In this document: positions 54,395 to 63,707 of the stretch, piece after piece | Position numbering within the stretch: position 1 is the first letter of the stretch | Layout of the letters: each line of letters opens with the position of its first letter | Position numbers and translations under genes: made by a program | From: Caballeronia sp. dw_276 | GTDB lineage: Bacteria; Pseudomonadota; Gammaproteobacteria; Burkholderiales; Burkholderiaceae | Reading direction: 5' to 3' | DNA: 64,000 bases | Assembly (NCBI RefSeq): GCF_018449635.1 | Contig: NZ_JAAVUV010000004.1 | Coordinates: 124,001-188,000 of the forward strand | Notes under the pieces: model-generated | Told to the model about the DNA's origin: nothing | The model's input: only the letters and a program-made list of their open reading frames with translations | Database searches by the model: none

Positions 54395-55324
54395 ATGAGC
54401 TCTCCCCTTGTTTTCATCGACGGCGACCAAGGCACCACAGGGTTGCAAATTCACGAACGGCTTCGTGGCCGGACCGATCTGAAGCTGGTCACGCTTCCTG
54501 CGGCGGAGCGCAAGGATTCCAAGCGTCGCGCCGAAGCCATCAATGCCTGCGATATCGCCATCCTCTGCCTGCCCGACGCCGCCGCACGCGAGGCTGTGGA
54601 CGCCATAGTCAATCCCGTCGTCAGAGTAATCGACGCAAGTTCCGCTCATCGCACACAGGCGGACTGGACATACGGTTTTCCGGAAATGACACCGGGACAG
54701 GCTGACCGCATTGCGACCGCGCGTCGGGTCACCAATCCAGGTTGCTATCCAACGGGTGCAATTGGCCTGCTGCGTCCCCTGCAGCACGCCGGCCTCATTC
54801 CAGAGCGCCACCCCGTCAGCATTTACGCGGTGTCTGGCTACTCCGGACGAGGGCGTGCCGGTGTGGAAGAACACGAGGGGCCGGGTGCTGCCAACGCGCC
54901 GTCGTACCAGGTGTACGGTCTTGAGCTCGCGCACAAGCACACCCCGGAGATTCAGCAGCACGCCGGACTCGCGCAGCGTCCCATCTTCGTCCCTGCGTAT
55001 GGCGCGTTCCGTCAGGGCATTGTGTTGACGGTACCCTTGGATCTACGGCTGCTGGCACGCGACATAGACGGGGCCACGTTACACGCATGCCTCGCACGCC
55101 ACTATGCCGAGGCGGCCCACGTACATGTCTTGCCGCTGCATGAATCGTGCGTTTTAAAGCAGTTGGATCCGCAGGTTCTGAACGGTACGGACGATATGCG
55201 CTTGAGCGTGTTTTCTAACATGGAACACGGGCACGTTTTGCTGTCAGCAGTTTTCGATAATCTCGGCAAAGGCGCAGCCGGCGCGGCGGTTCAGAACCTG
55301 AATCTGATGCTTGCGCAGCAATAG
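54395..55324 (+). CDS. argC: N-acetyl-gamma-glutamyl-phosphate reductase, type 2
   Basis: A 309-residue ArgC of the shorter (type 2) class. It has the N-terminal NADP motif [14 protein letters not shown] and the catalytic cysteine in [10 protein letters not shown] (C117). The C-terminal half keeps [18 protein letters not shown] and the histidine region of the family. It reduces N-acetyl-glutamyl phosphate to the semialdehyde in arginine synthesis. Other arg genes are not nearby. It may be a second copy, with the main argC elsewhere (inference). Start follows GGAGG. Confidence 0.92.
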   Translation: MSSPLVFIDGDQGTTGLQIHERLRGRTDLKLVTLPAAERKDSKRRAEAINACDIAILCLPDAAAREAVDAIVNPVVRVIDASSAHRTQADWTYGFPEMTPGQADRIATARRVTNPGCYPTGAIGLLRPLQHAGLIPERHPVSIYAVSGYSGRGRAGVEEHEGPGAANAPSYQVYGLELAHKHTPEIQQHAGLAQRPIFVPAYGAFRQGIVLTVPLDLRLLARDIDGATLHACLARHYAEAAHVHVLPLHESCVLKQLDPQVLNGTDDMRLSVFSNMEHGHVLLSAVFDNLGKGAAGAAVQNLNLMLAQQ

Positions 55325-55377
55325 TGGCCGATGGCTTGCGCTGATGTTCGGCAACGCAATTGCAACTATTGTCGGCC

Positions 55378-56922
55378 CTAAACCCGAAACACCGCCACCG
55401 CCACATCCAGCTGCTCTGCCTGCTGCTCAAGTGACGCGGCCGCAGCTGCAGCTTCCTCCACAAGCGCCGCATTCTGCTGCGTCACTTCATCCATTTGCGC
55501 GACGGCGCGGTTGATCAGCTCGATCCCGCCCGTCTGTTCCGACGAAGCCGCGCTGATCTCGCCGATGATGTCCGACACGCGCTTCACCGCCGCAACGACT
55601 TCGCCCATTGTTTGTCCGGCTTGCCCTGCAAGCGCATTCCCCGTCTGAACCTTGTCCGCCGATGCGCTGATCAGTTCCTTGATCTCCTTCGCCGCCGCCG
55701 CGCTGCGTTGCGCGAGACTGCGCACTTCGCCCGCGACCACGGCGAACCCGCGTCCTTCTTCTCCCGCCCGCGCCGCTTCAACGGCCGCGTTCAGCGCCAG
55801 GATATTTGTCTGGAACGCAATCCCCTCGATCACGCCGATGATGTCCGCAATGCGCGTGGAACTCGTCGCGATGTCGTCCATGGTGTGCACGAACTTGCCC
55901 ACCACGTTGCCGCCGCGCACTGCCGTGGTCGATGCATCCACGGCCAGCTCGCTCGCCTGCCGCGCGTTATCGGCGTTCTGCCTGACGGTTGCGGTCAATT
56001 GCTCCATGCTCGACGCCGTCTGCTGCAACGAAGCGGCCTGTTCTTCAGTGCGCTGCGACAAGTCGATGTTGCCAGCCGCAATTTCCCGCGCGCCATGCGA
56101 GATCGCGCCGGTGCCGCCGCGCACCTGCGTGACCGTGCCTACGAGCCCCTGCTGCATGCGCCTGAGCGCGGCGAACAGACGGCCCATTTCGTTATCGCGC
56201 GATGCATCGATAGTCGCCGTCAGATCCCCCGCCGCGATCTGTTCGAAGTGGTGAATGGCGGATTCGATCGGCTTCATCACGGCCGCGCTCAAGGCCCCGC
56301 GCGCGATAAACCCAAGTACCAGGGCCAGCGCCGCGACTACAACCGCGCCGGTCGCCATTGCGTGGAACTGCTGCTGCGCCTGTTCATATCGCGCTTGCTG
56401 GCGTGCGATCTGCAACGCTTCGAGCGCGGACATCGCATGATCGTAGGTCGCGTATAAGCCATCCGCGGTCTGAACCTGCAGCGTCCGAAAAGTCGTGAAA
56501 TCGTTTTGCGCGAGGGCATCGAATTCGAGGTTCAGCGCCTTCGCAATCAACGCAGCGCGCGCGGTCTTCGCGGCTTGCGCGAGCGGTTCTTCCTGCGCGT
56601 CGCGCGGCTTGGCGAGATACGCGTCGAACTCGGCGTCGCTGATCTTCAGCGTCTTGCGCGCGTTCGGCAACATGTCGTCGCTGGCCTTTCCGAGCATGAA
56701 CAGCGTCTCGTAGTTGCCGAGCGCAAGCCGCACTTGCAGGAGCCGCTGCGAACTCGTCTTGAGATGCGTGATGGCAGCGGTGTCGGTGGCGACCATCTGT
56801 TCGAGCGCCTGGTTGCTCTGGCGCAGGCAGGCGGCCGCGGCAAGCAGCACCGCGACGAGCGCGAGCGTGTACCCGGCGATAGTGATCGTGAGACCGCGGC
56901 GAATCGTGAAATTATTGAACAT
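55378..56922 (-). CDS. Methyl-accepting chemotaxis protein
   Basis: A 514-residue receptor. TM1 is near 12-32, a four-helix periplasmic bundle follows to about 190, TM2 is near 190-212 (ATGAVVVAALALVLGFIARG), then HAMP and a coiled-coil signalling domain. The hairpin tip is intact (EGIAFQTNILALNAAVEAARAGEEGRGFAVVAGEVRSL). It relays an external signal to CheA. The ligand is unknown; the 4HB-type sensor often binds amino acids. The C-terminus has no pentapeptide tether. Confidence 0.94.
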   Translation of the reverse strand: MFNNFTIRRGLTITIAGYTLALVAVLLAAAACLRQSNQALEQMVATDTAAITHLKTSSQRLLQVRLALGNYETLFMLGKASDDMLPNARKTLKISDAEFDAYLAKPRDAQEEPLAQAAKTARAALIAKALNLEFDALAQNDFTTFRTLQVQTADGLYATYDHAMSALEALQIARQQARYEQAQQQFHAMATGAVVVAALALVLGFIARGALSAAVMKPIESAIHHFEQIAAGDLTATIDASRDNEMGRLFAALRRMQQGLVGTVTQVRGGTGAISHGAREIAAGNIDLSQRTEEQAASLQQTASSMEQLTATVRQNADNARQASELAVDASTTAVRGGNVVGKFVHTMDDIATSSTRIADIIGVIEGIAFQTNILALNAAVEAARAGEEGRGFAVVAGEVRSLAQRSAAAAKEIKELISASADKVQTGNALAGQAGQTMGEVVAAVKRVSDIIGEISAASSEQTGGIELINRAVAQMDEVTQQNAALVEEAAAAAASLEQQAEQLDVAVAVFRV

Positions 56923-57376
56923 GGCGATGAACGCGCGGGCACCGGCAAGCGCGCCGCGCGCGTGATTCCTCAGGTATCGTTTAGTTTTATTGAATAAACG
57001 GGAAGCGCGTGTGACGACGCAAAGCGCCCCGTAGCGCGATTCTTGCGGAATGCCCGGGTTAGCGACATCGGGAAATGTGCGCCTTCAGATTTGGCACGTC
57101 CGTGCCGATAACCGGTGATGGTCAGTGAAGCATTCACGCAAAAAAACGAAAACAACTCGAACGACACCGCAAGAAGCGATAGCAATTTTTCTCACATACC
57201 GGTGAGAATTGCTCGTTTGAAGCCCTTCAATCCCGCGTCTACGATGGCAGCGTGAATCGCCGATTCGCGGCCGGTCCGTGACATTTCGCCTTGGCGTGAA
57301 ACTTCATGCGCAAGGGCATCGATATGATGGCTTCGCCTTCCGGCTCAACAGACGCGATGCCCTCGCCAGATACCCG
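56923..57376. other. Divergent gap of about 450 bp with an interrupted inverted repeat
   Basis: This separates the chemoreceptor gene from the DMT transporter. AGCAATT (57181-57187) and CTCAC (57191-57195) mirror GTGAG (57202-57206) and AATTGCT (57207-57213). Only a TTT bulge (57188-57190) and a 6-base centre are unpaired. The repeat is about 164 bp before the transporter start and could be an operator or a hairpin. No gene is visible. Confidence 0.5.
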
Positions 57377-58333
57377 ATGAACCCGACCAACATCGTTCAA
57401 TTGCTTGTTCTCGCCGCCCTCTGGGGCGGATCGTTTCTATTCATTCGGGTAGGTGTGACCGACTTCGGCGTTGCGCCGTTGATGGCGTTGCGCGTGGGTA
57501 TCGGCGCGCTCTTCCTGCTGGTGCTGCTGTTCTCGCGGCGGCCTGCGCGAGAGGCGGTCAGCACCATGCGCAAGCACGCGGGATCGCTGCTGGTGGTGGG
57601 CATCCTCAACTCGGCTGCGCCGTTTTGCCTGTTTGCTTTCGCGGAACTCACGCTGTCGGCCGGGGTGACCTCGGTGATCAATGCAACCACGCCGCTATGG
57701 GGGGCGATCGTCGCGTACCTGTGGTTGAAAGACCGCTTGAGCACGCTGCGTGTTGCCGGCCTCGCGATCGGTTTTGCAGGCGTGCTGGCGCTCGTGTGGA
57801 ACCAGATGGCAACGCCTCAGGAAGCGGGCGTGTCGCCGGCAACGACTGCGCTGGCTGCACTGGCGGCCTTGGGCGCGACACTGCTTTATGGCATTGCGGC
57901 GAGTTATACGAAGCGGCGTCTTACGGGCGTCGATTCACTCACGGTTGCGGCCGGAACCATGACGGGCGCGACCATCGTGTTGTTGCCGTTCGCGATTTTC
58001 TGGTGGCCCGTCGCGCCGGTTTCGACGGTCGCATGGGGATCGGTGATCGCCCTCGGCGTTGCGTGCACGGGCGTCGCCTACATGCTGTTCTTCCACCTGA
58101 TCGCAGTGGTCGGCCCGGCGCGTGCGATCACCGTAACCTTCGTGATCCCGGTCTTCGGCATTCTGTGGGGCGCGATGTTTCTGGGCGAGCAGGTATCGGC
58201 GGGGATGGTGGGCGCGTGCGTGATCATCCTGATCGGTACGGCGCTGGCTACAGGCGTCGTGAAGAAGCTGCCGTTTGCTCGTGCGGCAAATCCAAAACCC
58301 GCGGACGTCATTACATTGCGCGATAAAACCTGA
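57377..58333 (+). CDS. EamA/DMT-family transporter
   Basis: ATG 57377 gives 318 residues; the frame opens earlier, but the family N-terminus NIVQLLVLAALWGGSFLFIRVGV starts here. It has ten helices in two EamA repeats. Typical elements are the AALWGGSFLFIRVG helix, the end-of-repeat VTSVINATTPLWGAIVAYLWLKDRLS and the second-half TFVIPVFGILWGAMFLGEQVS. It is probably an exporter of amino acids or other metabolites. The substrate is unknown. Confidence 0.9.
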   Translation: MNPTNIVQLLVLAALWGGSFLFIRVGVTDFGVAPLMALRVGIGALFLLVLLFSRRPAREAVSTMRKHAGSLLVVGILNSAAPFCLFAFAELTLSAGVTSVINATTPLWGAIVAYLWLKDRLSTLRVAGLAIGFAGVLALVWNQMATPQEAGVSPATTALAALAALGATLLYGIAASYTKRRLTGVDSLTVAAGTMTGATIVLLPFAIFWWPVAPVSTVAWGSVIALGVACTGVAYMLFFHLIAVVGPARAITVTFVIPVFGILWGAMFLGEQVSAGMVGACVIILIGTALATGVVKKLPFARAANPKPADVITLRDKT

Positions 58334-58377
58334 TCGTCGCAAGCGCACGGTCCGCGTTATTCGGAGGAGGTGATGTC

Positions 58378-58587
58378 ATGAACCCGATCTGGTATGAGAT
58401 TCCGGCAGTGGTCGTCGTTCTGGCGTTTGTTGGCATTGTGCTGATACGGGCGTTCACCGCGCCTGTGTCAGCTGACGCGGATCGCGTTGATATGTTGATG
58501 CGCCGGCAATTGCCTAATGCATCAACTGACGCGTTCTCCGGCGACCGCGTGCCGCCAGAGAACGTGCGGCGGACACAGGACCGTTGA
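58378..58587 (+). CDS. Small membrane-anchored protein (69 residues)
   Basis: A short protein with one N-terminal helix (IWYEIPAVVVVLAFVGIVLIRAF, about 4-26) and a polar C-terminal tail. It is preceded by a strong GGAGGAGGTGA ribosome site, so it is probably translated. It lies 44 bp after the transporter gene and may be co-transcribed. Its stop abuts the convergent efflux gene by a single base step. The function is unknown. Confidence 0.7.
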   Translation: MNPIWYEIPAVVVVLAFVGIVLIRAFTAPVSADADRVDMLMRRQLPNASTDAFSGDRVPPENVRRTQDR

Positions 58588-60057
58588 TCAGCCGTCCAGG
58601 CGCCAGCCGAGGCCCAGGCTCTTTTGCAGCGACACGAAATCCTTCAGCAATTCGGCCTGCCCCGCGACCACATTTTGCTGGGCGCTGAACTGGGTGCGCT
58701 GTGTATCGAGCAAGTCGATAAGACTCGATGCCCCCGCACGATACCGCTGCCGCGTGAGCGTGGCCGACCGGTCCGCCGACGCCTGCACCTTTTGCAGCGT
58801 GACCAGATGCTCACGCTGATGCCCGTAACGCGACAATGAGGTATTCGCGTCCTGCAACGCGCCGAGCACCGCCTTCGTGTACTTGGCATCGGCTTCGTCA
58901 CGCGAAGCTTCCGCGCTATGAACGCTCGACAAGGTGCGTCCGAAGTCCAGAATGTTCCACTGCAGATACGGCACGCCGAGCCAGCTGAAACTGTTCTTGC
59001 GCACGAGATGGCCCGGATCGGCGGCGCTGAAGCCAATGTCGCCGAGCAAGGTCACTTTCGGAAAGAAATCAGCTTTCTGCTCGCCGATCTGCGCATTGCT
59101 CGACGCCAACCTTCGTTCGGCGGCGCGGATGTCGGGCCGCTGCTGCAGCAGCGAGCCCGGGTCGCCGACTTGAACGGAAGCGGGCAGCGCCGGCATCTCG
59201 CGCAATGCCGACAACTCCTGATCCAGCGCGCCCGGCGCGCGGCCCGTCAGCACCGCAAGCTGGTCGAGCGACTCGGTCACTTGCTGATCGAGCGGTGTGA
59301 GCGTCGCCCGCGTGTTCTCGACCTGCGTGGTCAGGCGTTCCACATCCACGTCCGCCGCCGTGCCACCCGCCCGGCGTTGCTGCGTCAACGTGAGCATTTG
59401 CTGCTCGAGGTCGGCGCTTTGCTGCGCCAATTGCAGGCGATGCTGTTCATCGCGTAAATCGATGTACGCCTGGGCCACTTCGGCGGCGAGTGAAACCTGG
59501 GTATCGGCGAGATCGGCATTTACCGCATCCGCTTCCGCCGATGCCGCTTCCACCGCCCGGCGCGTCCCGCCGAACAAGTCGATTTCCCACGATGCATCGA
59601 AACCGGCGGTGTAGAGCTGGAGCGGACCACGGCCGGACGATCCCGACGAACCGTCTTGCGACGACGCGAGCGAACTCAGGTCGGGCGAACGCGTGCGCAG
59701 CGCGGCGGCATCGAAGGAAGCGGTCGGCATGCCGTTCGCCTTGGAATGCTGCAACTGCGCGCGTGCTTCGCGCAGACGCGCTTGGGCGGCGTGGACGTCG
59801 GGGTTGTGGGCGAGGGCGGCATCGATCAACGCGTTCAGTTGCGGATCGTTCAGCGATAGCCACCATTGGCTCGGCGCGCGTGTGGCAGCCATGCCGGTTG
59901 CGGGCGTGCGCACGAAGCCGGCCGCGTGCGCGGCGTCGGGCGCGACTTGCGGCGCACCGGCATAGTCGGGACCCACGGTGCATGCGGATAATGCGGCAAG
60001 CGCCAGCAGCGTCAAAAAAACAGGAGGCGTAGAGCGAGAGAACATCGTCGATATCAT
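58588..60057 (-). CDS. NodT-type outer-membrane efflux lipoprotein
   Basis: A 489-residue TolC-family protein. Its signal ends in a lipobox (LSACTVGPDYAG), the hallmark of NodT/OprM-type channels. The two outer-membrane-efflux repeats are visible, including the paired region ALPASVQVGDPGSLLQQRPDIRAAERRL near 290-317. It is the outer channel for the EmrAB-like pump encoded upstream, starting 10 bp after the pump gene stop. Confidence 0.93.
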   Translation of the reverse strand: MISTMFSRSTPPVFLTLLALAALSACTVGPDYAGAPQVAPDAAHAAGFVRTPATGMAATRAPSQWWLSLNDPQLNALIDAALAHNPDVHAAQARLREARAQLQHSKANGMPTASFDAAALRTRSPDLSSLASSQDGSSGSSGRGPLQLYTAGFDASWEIDLFGGTRRAVEAASAEADAVNADLADTQVSLAAEVAQAYIDLRDEQHRLQLAQQSADLEQQMLTLTQQRRAGGTAADVDVERLTTQVENTRATLTPLDQQVTESLDQLAVLTGRAPGALDQELSALREMPALPASVQVGDPGSLLQQRPDIRAAERRLASSNAQIGEQKADFFPKVTLLGDIGFSAADPGHLVRKNSFSWLGVPYLQWNILDFGRTLSSVHSAEASRDEADAKYTKAVLGALQDANTSLSRYGHQREHLVTLQKVQASADRSATLTRQRYRAGASSLIDLLDTQRTQFSAQQNVVAGQAELLKDFVSLQKSLGLGWRLDG

Positions 60058-60067
60058 TTTTGTGCCG

Positions 60068-61654
60068 TCAATGGCCGGCGGAGGACGATACGGGGCTGCT
60101 AGGGTTTTTCAGCAACAGCGCGAGCGGTATGCAGGCGAGCAGTGCGAGACCAAGCAGGTAGAAAGTTTCCGAGTACGTGATCACCGTGGCCTGCATATGG
60201 ATCTGGGCTGCGATCTGGCCGATCGCGCGCATCTTTGCGTACGCCATGTCGCCGGTTTGCGCGAACCAGCTCGCCGCACTCGATGCAACGCGATCCTGTC
60301 CGATCACCGAGTTTGCCGTCAGCGATTCGCGGATCATCGCGGTATGGAATGTCGTGCGCCGGTCGATCACCGTACCGATGATCGCCAGCCCCACCGACCC
60401 GCCCAGGTTGCGGGCCATGTTGTAGAGGCCTGCGGCATCGCCTGAATCTTCGCGCGAGACCGCTGCCATGGACGCCTGGTTCAGCGGCATCATGGCGAGG
60501 ATCTGCGCGAAGCCGCGTATCAGTTGCGACCAGAAGAAATCGTGGCCGACGCTTTGCGCGGTGAGGTCGATGTCCAGCATGCAGCTCCACGCGAACATCA
60601 GTAGTCCGACGATCACCAGCACGCGAAAGTCGAGCTTGCCGAGAATGCGCGGGAGTATGGGCATGATCAGGAAAGCGGGCACGCCGGATATCAGCATGAT
60701 CGCGCCCGACTGCTGCGCGTTGTATCCGGACACGATGCCGAGGAATTGCGGCAGCAAATACGACACGCCGTACAGACCCGCGCCGACCGCGAAAACAATG
60801 ATGATGACGCTCGCATAGCGCGGGTTGCTCATCAGGCTCAGCCGCATGATGGGTTTCTTCGCGGTGAACTGCGAGATTGCGATCAGCAGGAAGCCTGCAA
60901 GCGTCACGCAGGTCAGCGCGACGATCAAGCTCGATTCGAACCAGCGTTCCCGCTGGCCTTCTTCGAGCACGACAGTCAACGAACTCAGACCGATGGTGAG
61001 CCCGACGATGCCGACCCAGTCGGCCTTGAGGAACGTGCTCCAGTTCGGCCGGTCCGACGGCAGGCCGACGATCAGCAACGTGATCAGCGCAATACACACG
61101 GGCAAGTTGATGAAGAAACACCACGACCAGCTGATGTTTTCCGCCAGCCAGCCGCCGAGCACGGGACCAAGCAACGGCCCGAGCAGCACGATCAGGCCGA
61201 ACATGGTCATGCCGACCGGCATCTGCGAGCGCGGCAGTCTTGTGCGGATGATGGTCTGCGCGGTCGGGATCATCGCGCCGCCGGCGAAACCCTGGCCTAT
61301 GCGCCCGGCGATCATCATGGGCAGGCTGTGGGACCAGCCGCACATCATCGAAAAGAGGATGAAGAGCGTGGCGTTGGCGAGCAGAAAATTGCGCAGGCCG
61401 AAGACGCGGGTGAGCCACGCAGCGAGCGGGATCATCACGATTTCGGACATCAGATAGCCCGTCGAGATCCACGTGCCTTCCGTGCCCGTTGCGCCAATCT
61501 CGCCCTGGATCTGCGGCAGCGCCGAGTTCGTGATCGAAATGTCCAGCGTCGCCATTAACGCGCCGAGCGAACCGGCGGCGACTGCAAGCCAGTCCGCTCC
61601 GCTCGCACGCTCGGCCTCCGGCGCGGCCGGCGCCGTGCTGCTTGCTTCAGCCAT
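60068..61654 (-). CDS. DHA2-family MFS exporter, EmrB-like
   Basis: ATG 61654 gives 528 residues and an 8-bp overlap with the upstream membrane-fusion gene; a longer start to 61711 is unlikely. It has 14 predicted helices. DHA2 marks are MATLDISITNSALPQIQGEIG and, later, GPLLGPVLGGWLAENISWSWCFFINLP. With the HlyD-like protein it exports hydrophobic drugs, dyes or acids by proton antiport. The substrate is unknown. Confidence 0.94.
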   Translation of the reverse strand: MAEASSTAPAAPEAERASGADWLAVAAGSLGALMATLDISITNSALPQIQGEIGATGTEGTWISTGYLMSEIVMIPLAAWLTRVFGLRNFLLANATLFILFSMMCGWSHSLPMMIAGRIGQGFAGGAMIPTAQTIIRTRLPRSQMPVGMTMFGLIVLLGPLLGPVLGGWLAENISWSWCFFINLPVCIALITLLIVGLPSDRPNWSTFLKADWVGIVGLTIGLSSLTVVLEEGQRERWFESSLIVALTCVTLAGFLLIAISQFTAKKPIMRLSLMSNPRYASVIIIVFAVGAGLYGVSYLLPQFLGIVSGYNAQQSGAIMLISGVPAFLIMPILPRILGKLDFRVLVIVGLLMFAWSCMLDIDLTAQSVGHDFFWSQLIRGFAQILAMMPLNQASMAAVSREDSGDAAGLYNMARNLGGSVGLAIIGTVIDRRTTFHTAMIRESLTANSVIGQDRVASSAASWFAQTGDMAYAKMRAIGQIAAQIHMQATVITYSETFYLLGLALLACIPLALLLKNPSSPVSSSAGH

Positions 61655-62786
61655 GATCGTTCTCGGCTTCAATGCGCTTGTCGCCTTCGCGCGAGGAACG
61701 GGTATCGACATCTGCCGTCACCGACAAACCCGGCAACAGCACGCTGCGCGTCTCAGGACCCGTATTGATGCGAATTCGCACCGGCACGCGCTGGACGATC
61801 TTGGTGAAGTTGCCGGTCGCGTTTTCCGGCGGCAGCAGCGCGAACTGCGCGCCCGTGCCCGGCGCGAAGCTGTCCACCACGCCGTGCAGATCGGTGCCGG
61901 ACAGCGCATCCACATGCAGCGTTACCGGCTGGCCGATACGCATATGGCCCACCTGCGTTTCCTTGAAGTTGGCGACCAGATAGGTGCTTTGAATGGGAAC
62001 CACGCTCATCATGCGCGTGCCGGGCTGCACGTACTGGCCGACCCGCACCGAGCGATCGCCGACCTTCCCCGGCAAGGCGCTGCGCACGATGGTGTCCTGC
62101 ATGTCGAGTTGCGCCTGTTTCGCGCTGGCTTGCGCGGCTTCGAGCTGGGCGCGCGCCTGGGCGATTTGCGCCGTTGTGGACGCGATCTGCGTTTCGGCTG
62201 ATTTGACCGCCGCCGTGTTTGCCGCAAGCGTTGCGTTGGCCTGATCGCGGGTGTTTGTAAGCTGGGCAAGACGTTCGCTGGTCTCAGCGCCGGTCGCGGT
62301 GAGCGGCGCGTAACGCTGGACTTCATCGCGTGCATGCTGGGCACTGAAACGCGCGACCTGCTCCTGCGCCTTCGCCTGATCGATATTCGCGTGCTGCTGA
62401 AGGATATCGGCTTGCGCCTTCTGGATATCCGCCGTGCGCGCCGCGATGGTCGCCTCGGCCTGATCGAGCGAAGCCTGGTATTGGCGTGTGTCGAGCCGCA
62501 CGAGCGGGTCACCGGCCTTGACGGTCGCGTTGTCACCCACATACACGTCCGTCACATAACCGCTGACTTTCGGCGCGACGGTGACACTGTCGGCCTGGAG
62601 ATAAGCGTCGTCGGTGCTTTCGATGAAGCGTCCGACCGTCCACCAGCGCGCTAACCAGATTCCACCGGCCACAATGACCACGAGCCCCAACCCCATCAGG
62701 ACCAGGCGTCGTCGGGAACGGGGAGCTTGCGCGGCGGAGTCTTGCGGCAGGCGGTCCTGCGGAGGTGATCCTGCTGTCGTTGACAT
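61647..62786 (-). CDS. HlyD/EmrA-like membrane-fusion protein
   Basis: A 379-residue periplasmic adaptor. An N-terminal anchor helix (about 29-50, LVLMGLGLVVIVAGGIW) is followed by a lipoyl-like barrel, a long coiled-coil hairpin and a beta barrel with TRMMSVVPIQSTYLVANFKETQ. It bridges the MFS exporter and the outer-membrane channel. It is the first gene of the pump operon, divergent from the TetR gene across an 18-bp tandem operator. Confidence 0.94.
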   Translation of the reverse strand: MSTTAGSPPQDRLPQDSAAQAPRSRRRLVLMGLGLVVIVAGGIWLARWWTVGRFIESTDDAYLQADSVTVAPKVSGYVTDVYVGDNATVKAGDPLVRLDTRQYQASLDQAEATIAARTADIQKAQADILQQHANIDQAKAQEQVARFSAQHARDEVQRYAPLTATGAETSERLAQLTNTRDQANATLAANTAAVKSAETQIASTTAQIAQARAQLEAAQASAKQAQLDMQDTIVRSALPGKVGDRSVRVGQYVQPGTRMMSVVPIQSTYLVANFKETQVGHMRIGQPVTLHVDALSGTDLHGVVDSFAPGTGAQFALLPPENATGNFTKIVQRVPVRIRINTGPETRSVLLPGLSVTADVDTRSSREGDKRIEAENDHG

Positions 62787-62802
62787 TGTTCTTTTAGATC
62801 CA

Positions 62803-62838
62803 AATTATTCCAATCGGAAGAATTATTCCAGTTGGAAG
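62803..62838. promoter_or_regulatory. Tandem 18-bp repeat, likely TetR operator
   Basis: AATTATTCCARTYGGAAG occurs twice, end to end (62803-62820 and 62821-62838), followed by AATT. Each unit contains the palindrome TTCC-N4-GGAA. The pair lies 16 bp upstream of emrA and about 47 bp upstream of the TetR start, so it can repress both. Identical neighbouring sites suggest two dimers bind. Confidence 0.75.
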
Positions 62839-62885
62839 AATTGTGTCAAGTGATATATTTTGCACCTGGACGTTGGGAGGCTGGA

Positions 62886-63689
62886 ATGAACGACACAAAA
62901 CGGCTGCGCCGTCCGTCAGAAGGCGGTTACGTACGTGGAGACGAAACACGCCTGCGAATTATTGTGGCGGCGATCGAATCTTTTGGAGAACACGGGTTCG
63001 ACGGTGCGTCGACACGCGAGATCGCCGCGCGCGCGGGGGTCAACGCGCCGGCGCTGCAGTATTACTTCGAGAACAAGGAGGGCGTGTATCGCGCGTGTGC
63101 GGAATACATGGCCGACGAAGCTGCGCTCAACTTCGAGCCTGTCGTAGCGCACGCGAATAGAGTGCTGGAAAACAACGAAGCCATGCCGGCGTTGATCGAT
63201 GCTTTCATTCGCATTCAGGAAGCCATTGCCGACCGGATGTTTGCAAAAGGCTGCGGGACCACGAATCACCGGCTGTTTTTTGCGCGCGAACAGGTCGGCC
63301 ACGAGCCGACTATTGCAACGGAGATATTGACGCGTCGCGTGCGTCAGCCATTAAACGATGTCGCCTCGCGGCTCATGGCGCGCATCACCGGCACCACGCC
63401 CGACGACCCCGTAACCCTGATCCGGATGATCAGCCTGAACGGTCAACTGCTGATGTTTCACGTCGCGCCCCGCACGACGCTCGGACTGCTTGGCTGGAAG
63501 GACATTGACCTGGAGAAGGGCGAATTCCTGAAGGGGATCGTGCGCGAGCAGACGCGTACCCTGCTGGAAAAATGGGCGCGCGAGACGGCGGCGACTGAAC
63601 GCAAGGGCGCGTTGAAACTCGCCGTCAAGCCGGCCGCGCGAAAGCGTCCGGCCACCGCCGCCGCAAAGAAAACCACCAGGCCGGCTTGA
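62886..63689 (+). CDS. TetR-family regulator of the efflux operon, with a basic C-terminal tail
   Basis: ATG 62886, 5 bp after GGGAGG, gives 267 residues. The HTH is EIAARAGVNAPALQYYFENKEGVYRACAEY (about 45-74), as in the CecR/CerR group, whose C-terminal ligand domain follows to about 235. The last 25 residues are Lys/Ala/Pro/Thr-rich (KPAARKRPATAAAKKTTRPA), like histone H1 tails, and could add non-specific DNA affinity. It is divergent from the emrA-like gene. Confidence 0.9.
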   Translation: MNDTKRLRRPSEGGYVRGDETRLRIIVAAIESFGEHGFDGASTREIAARAGVNAPALQYYFENKEGVYRACAEYMADEAALNFEPVVAHANRVLENNEAMPALIDAFIRIQEAIADRMFAKGCGTTNHRLFFAREQVGHEPTIATEILTRRVRQPLNDVASRLMARITGTTPDDPVTLIRMISLNGQLLMFHVAPRTTLGLLGWKDIDLEKGEFLKGIVREQTRTLLEKWARETAATERKGALKLAVKPAARKRPATAAAKKTTRPA

Positions 63690-63707
63690 CCCGTCCGGCA
63701 ATCCCGC

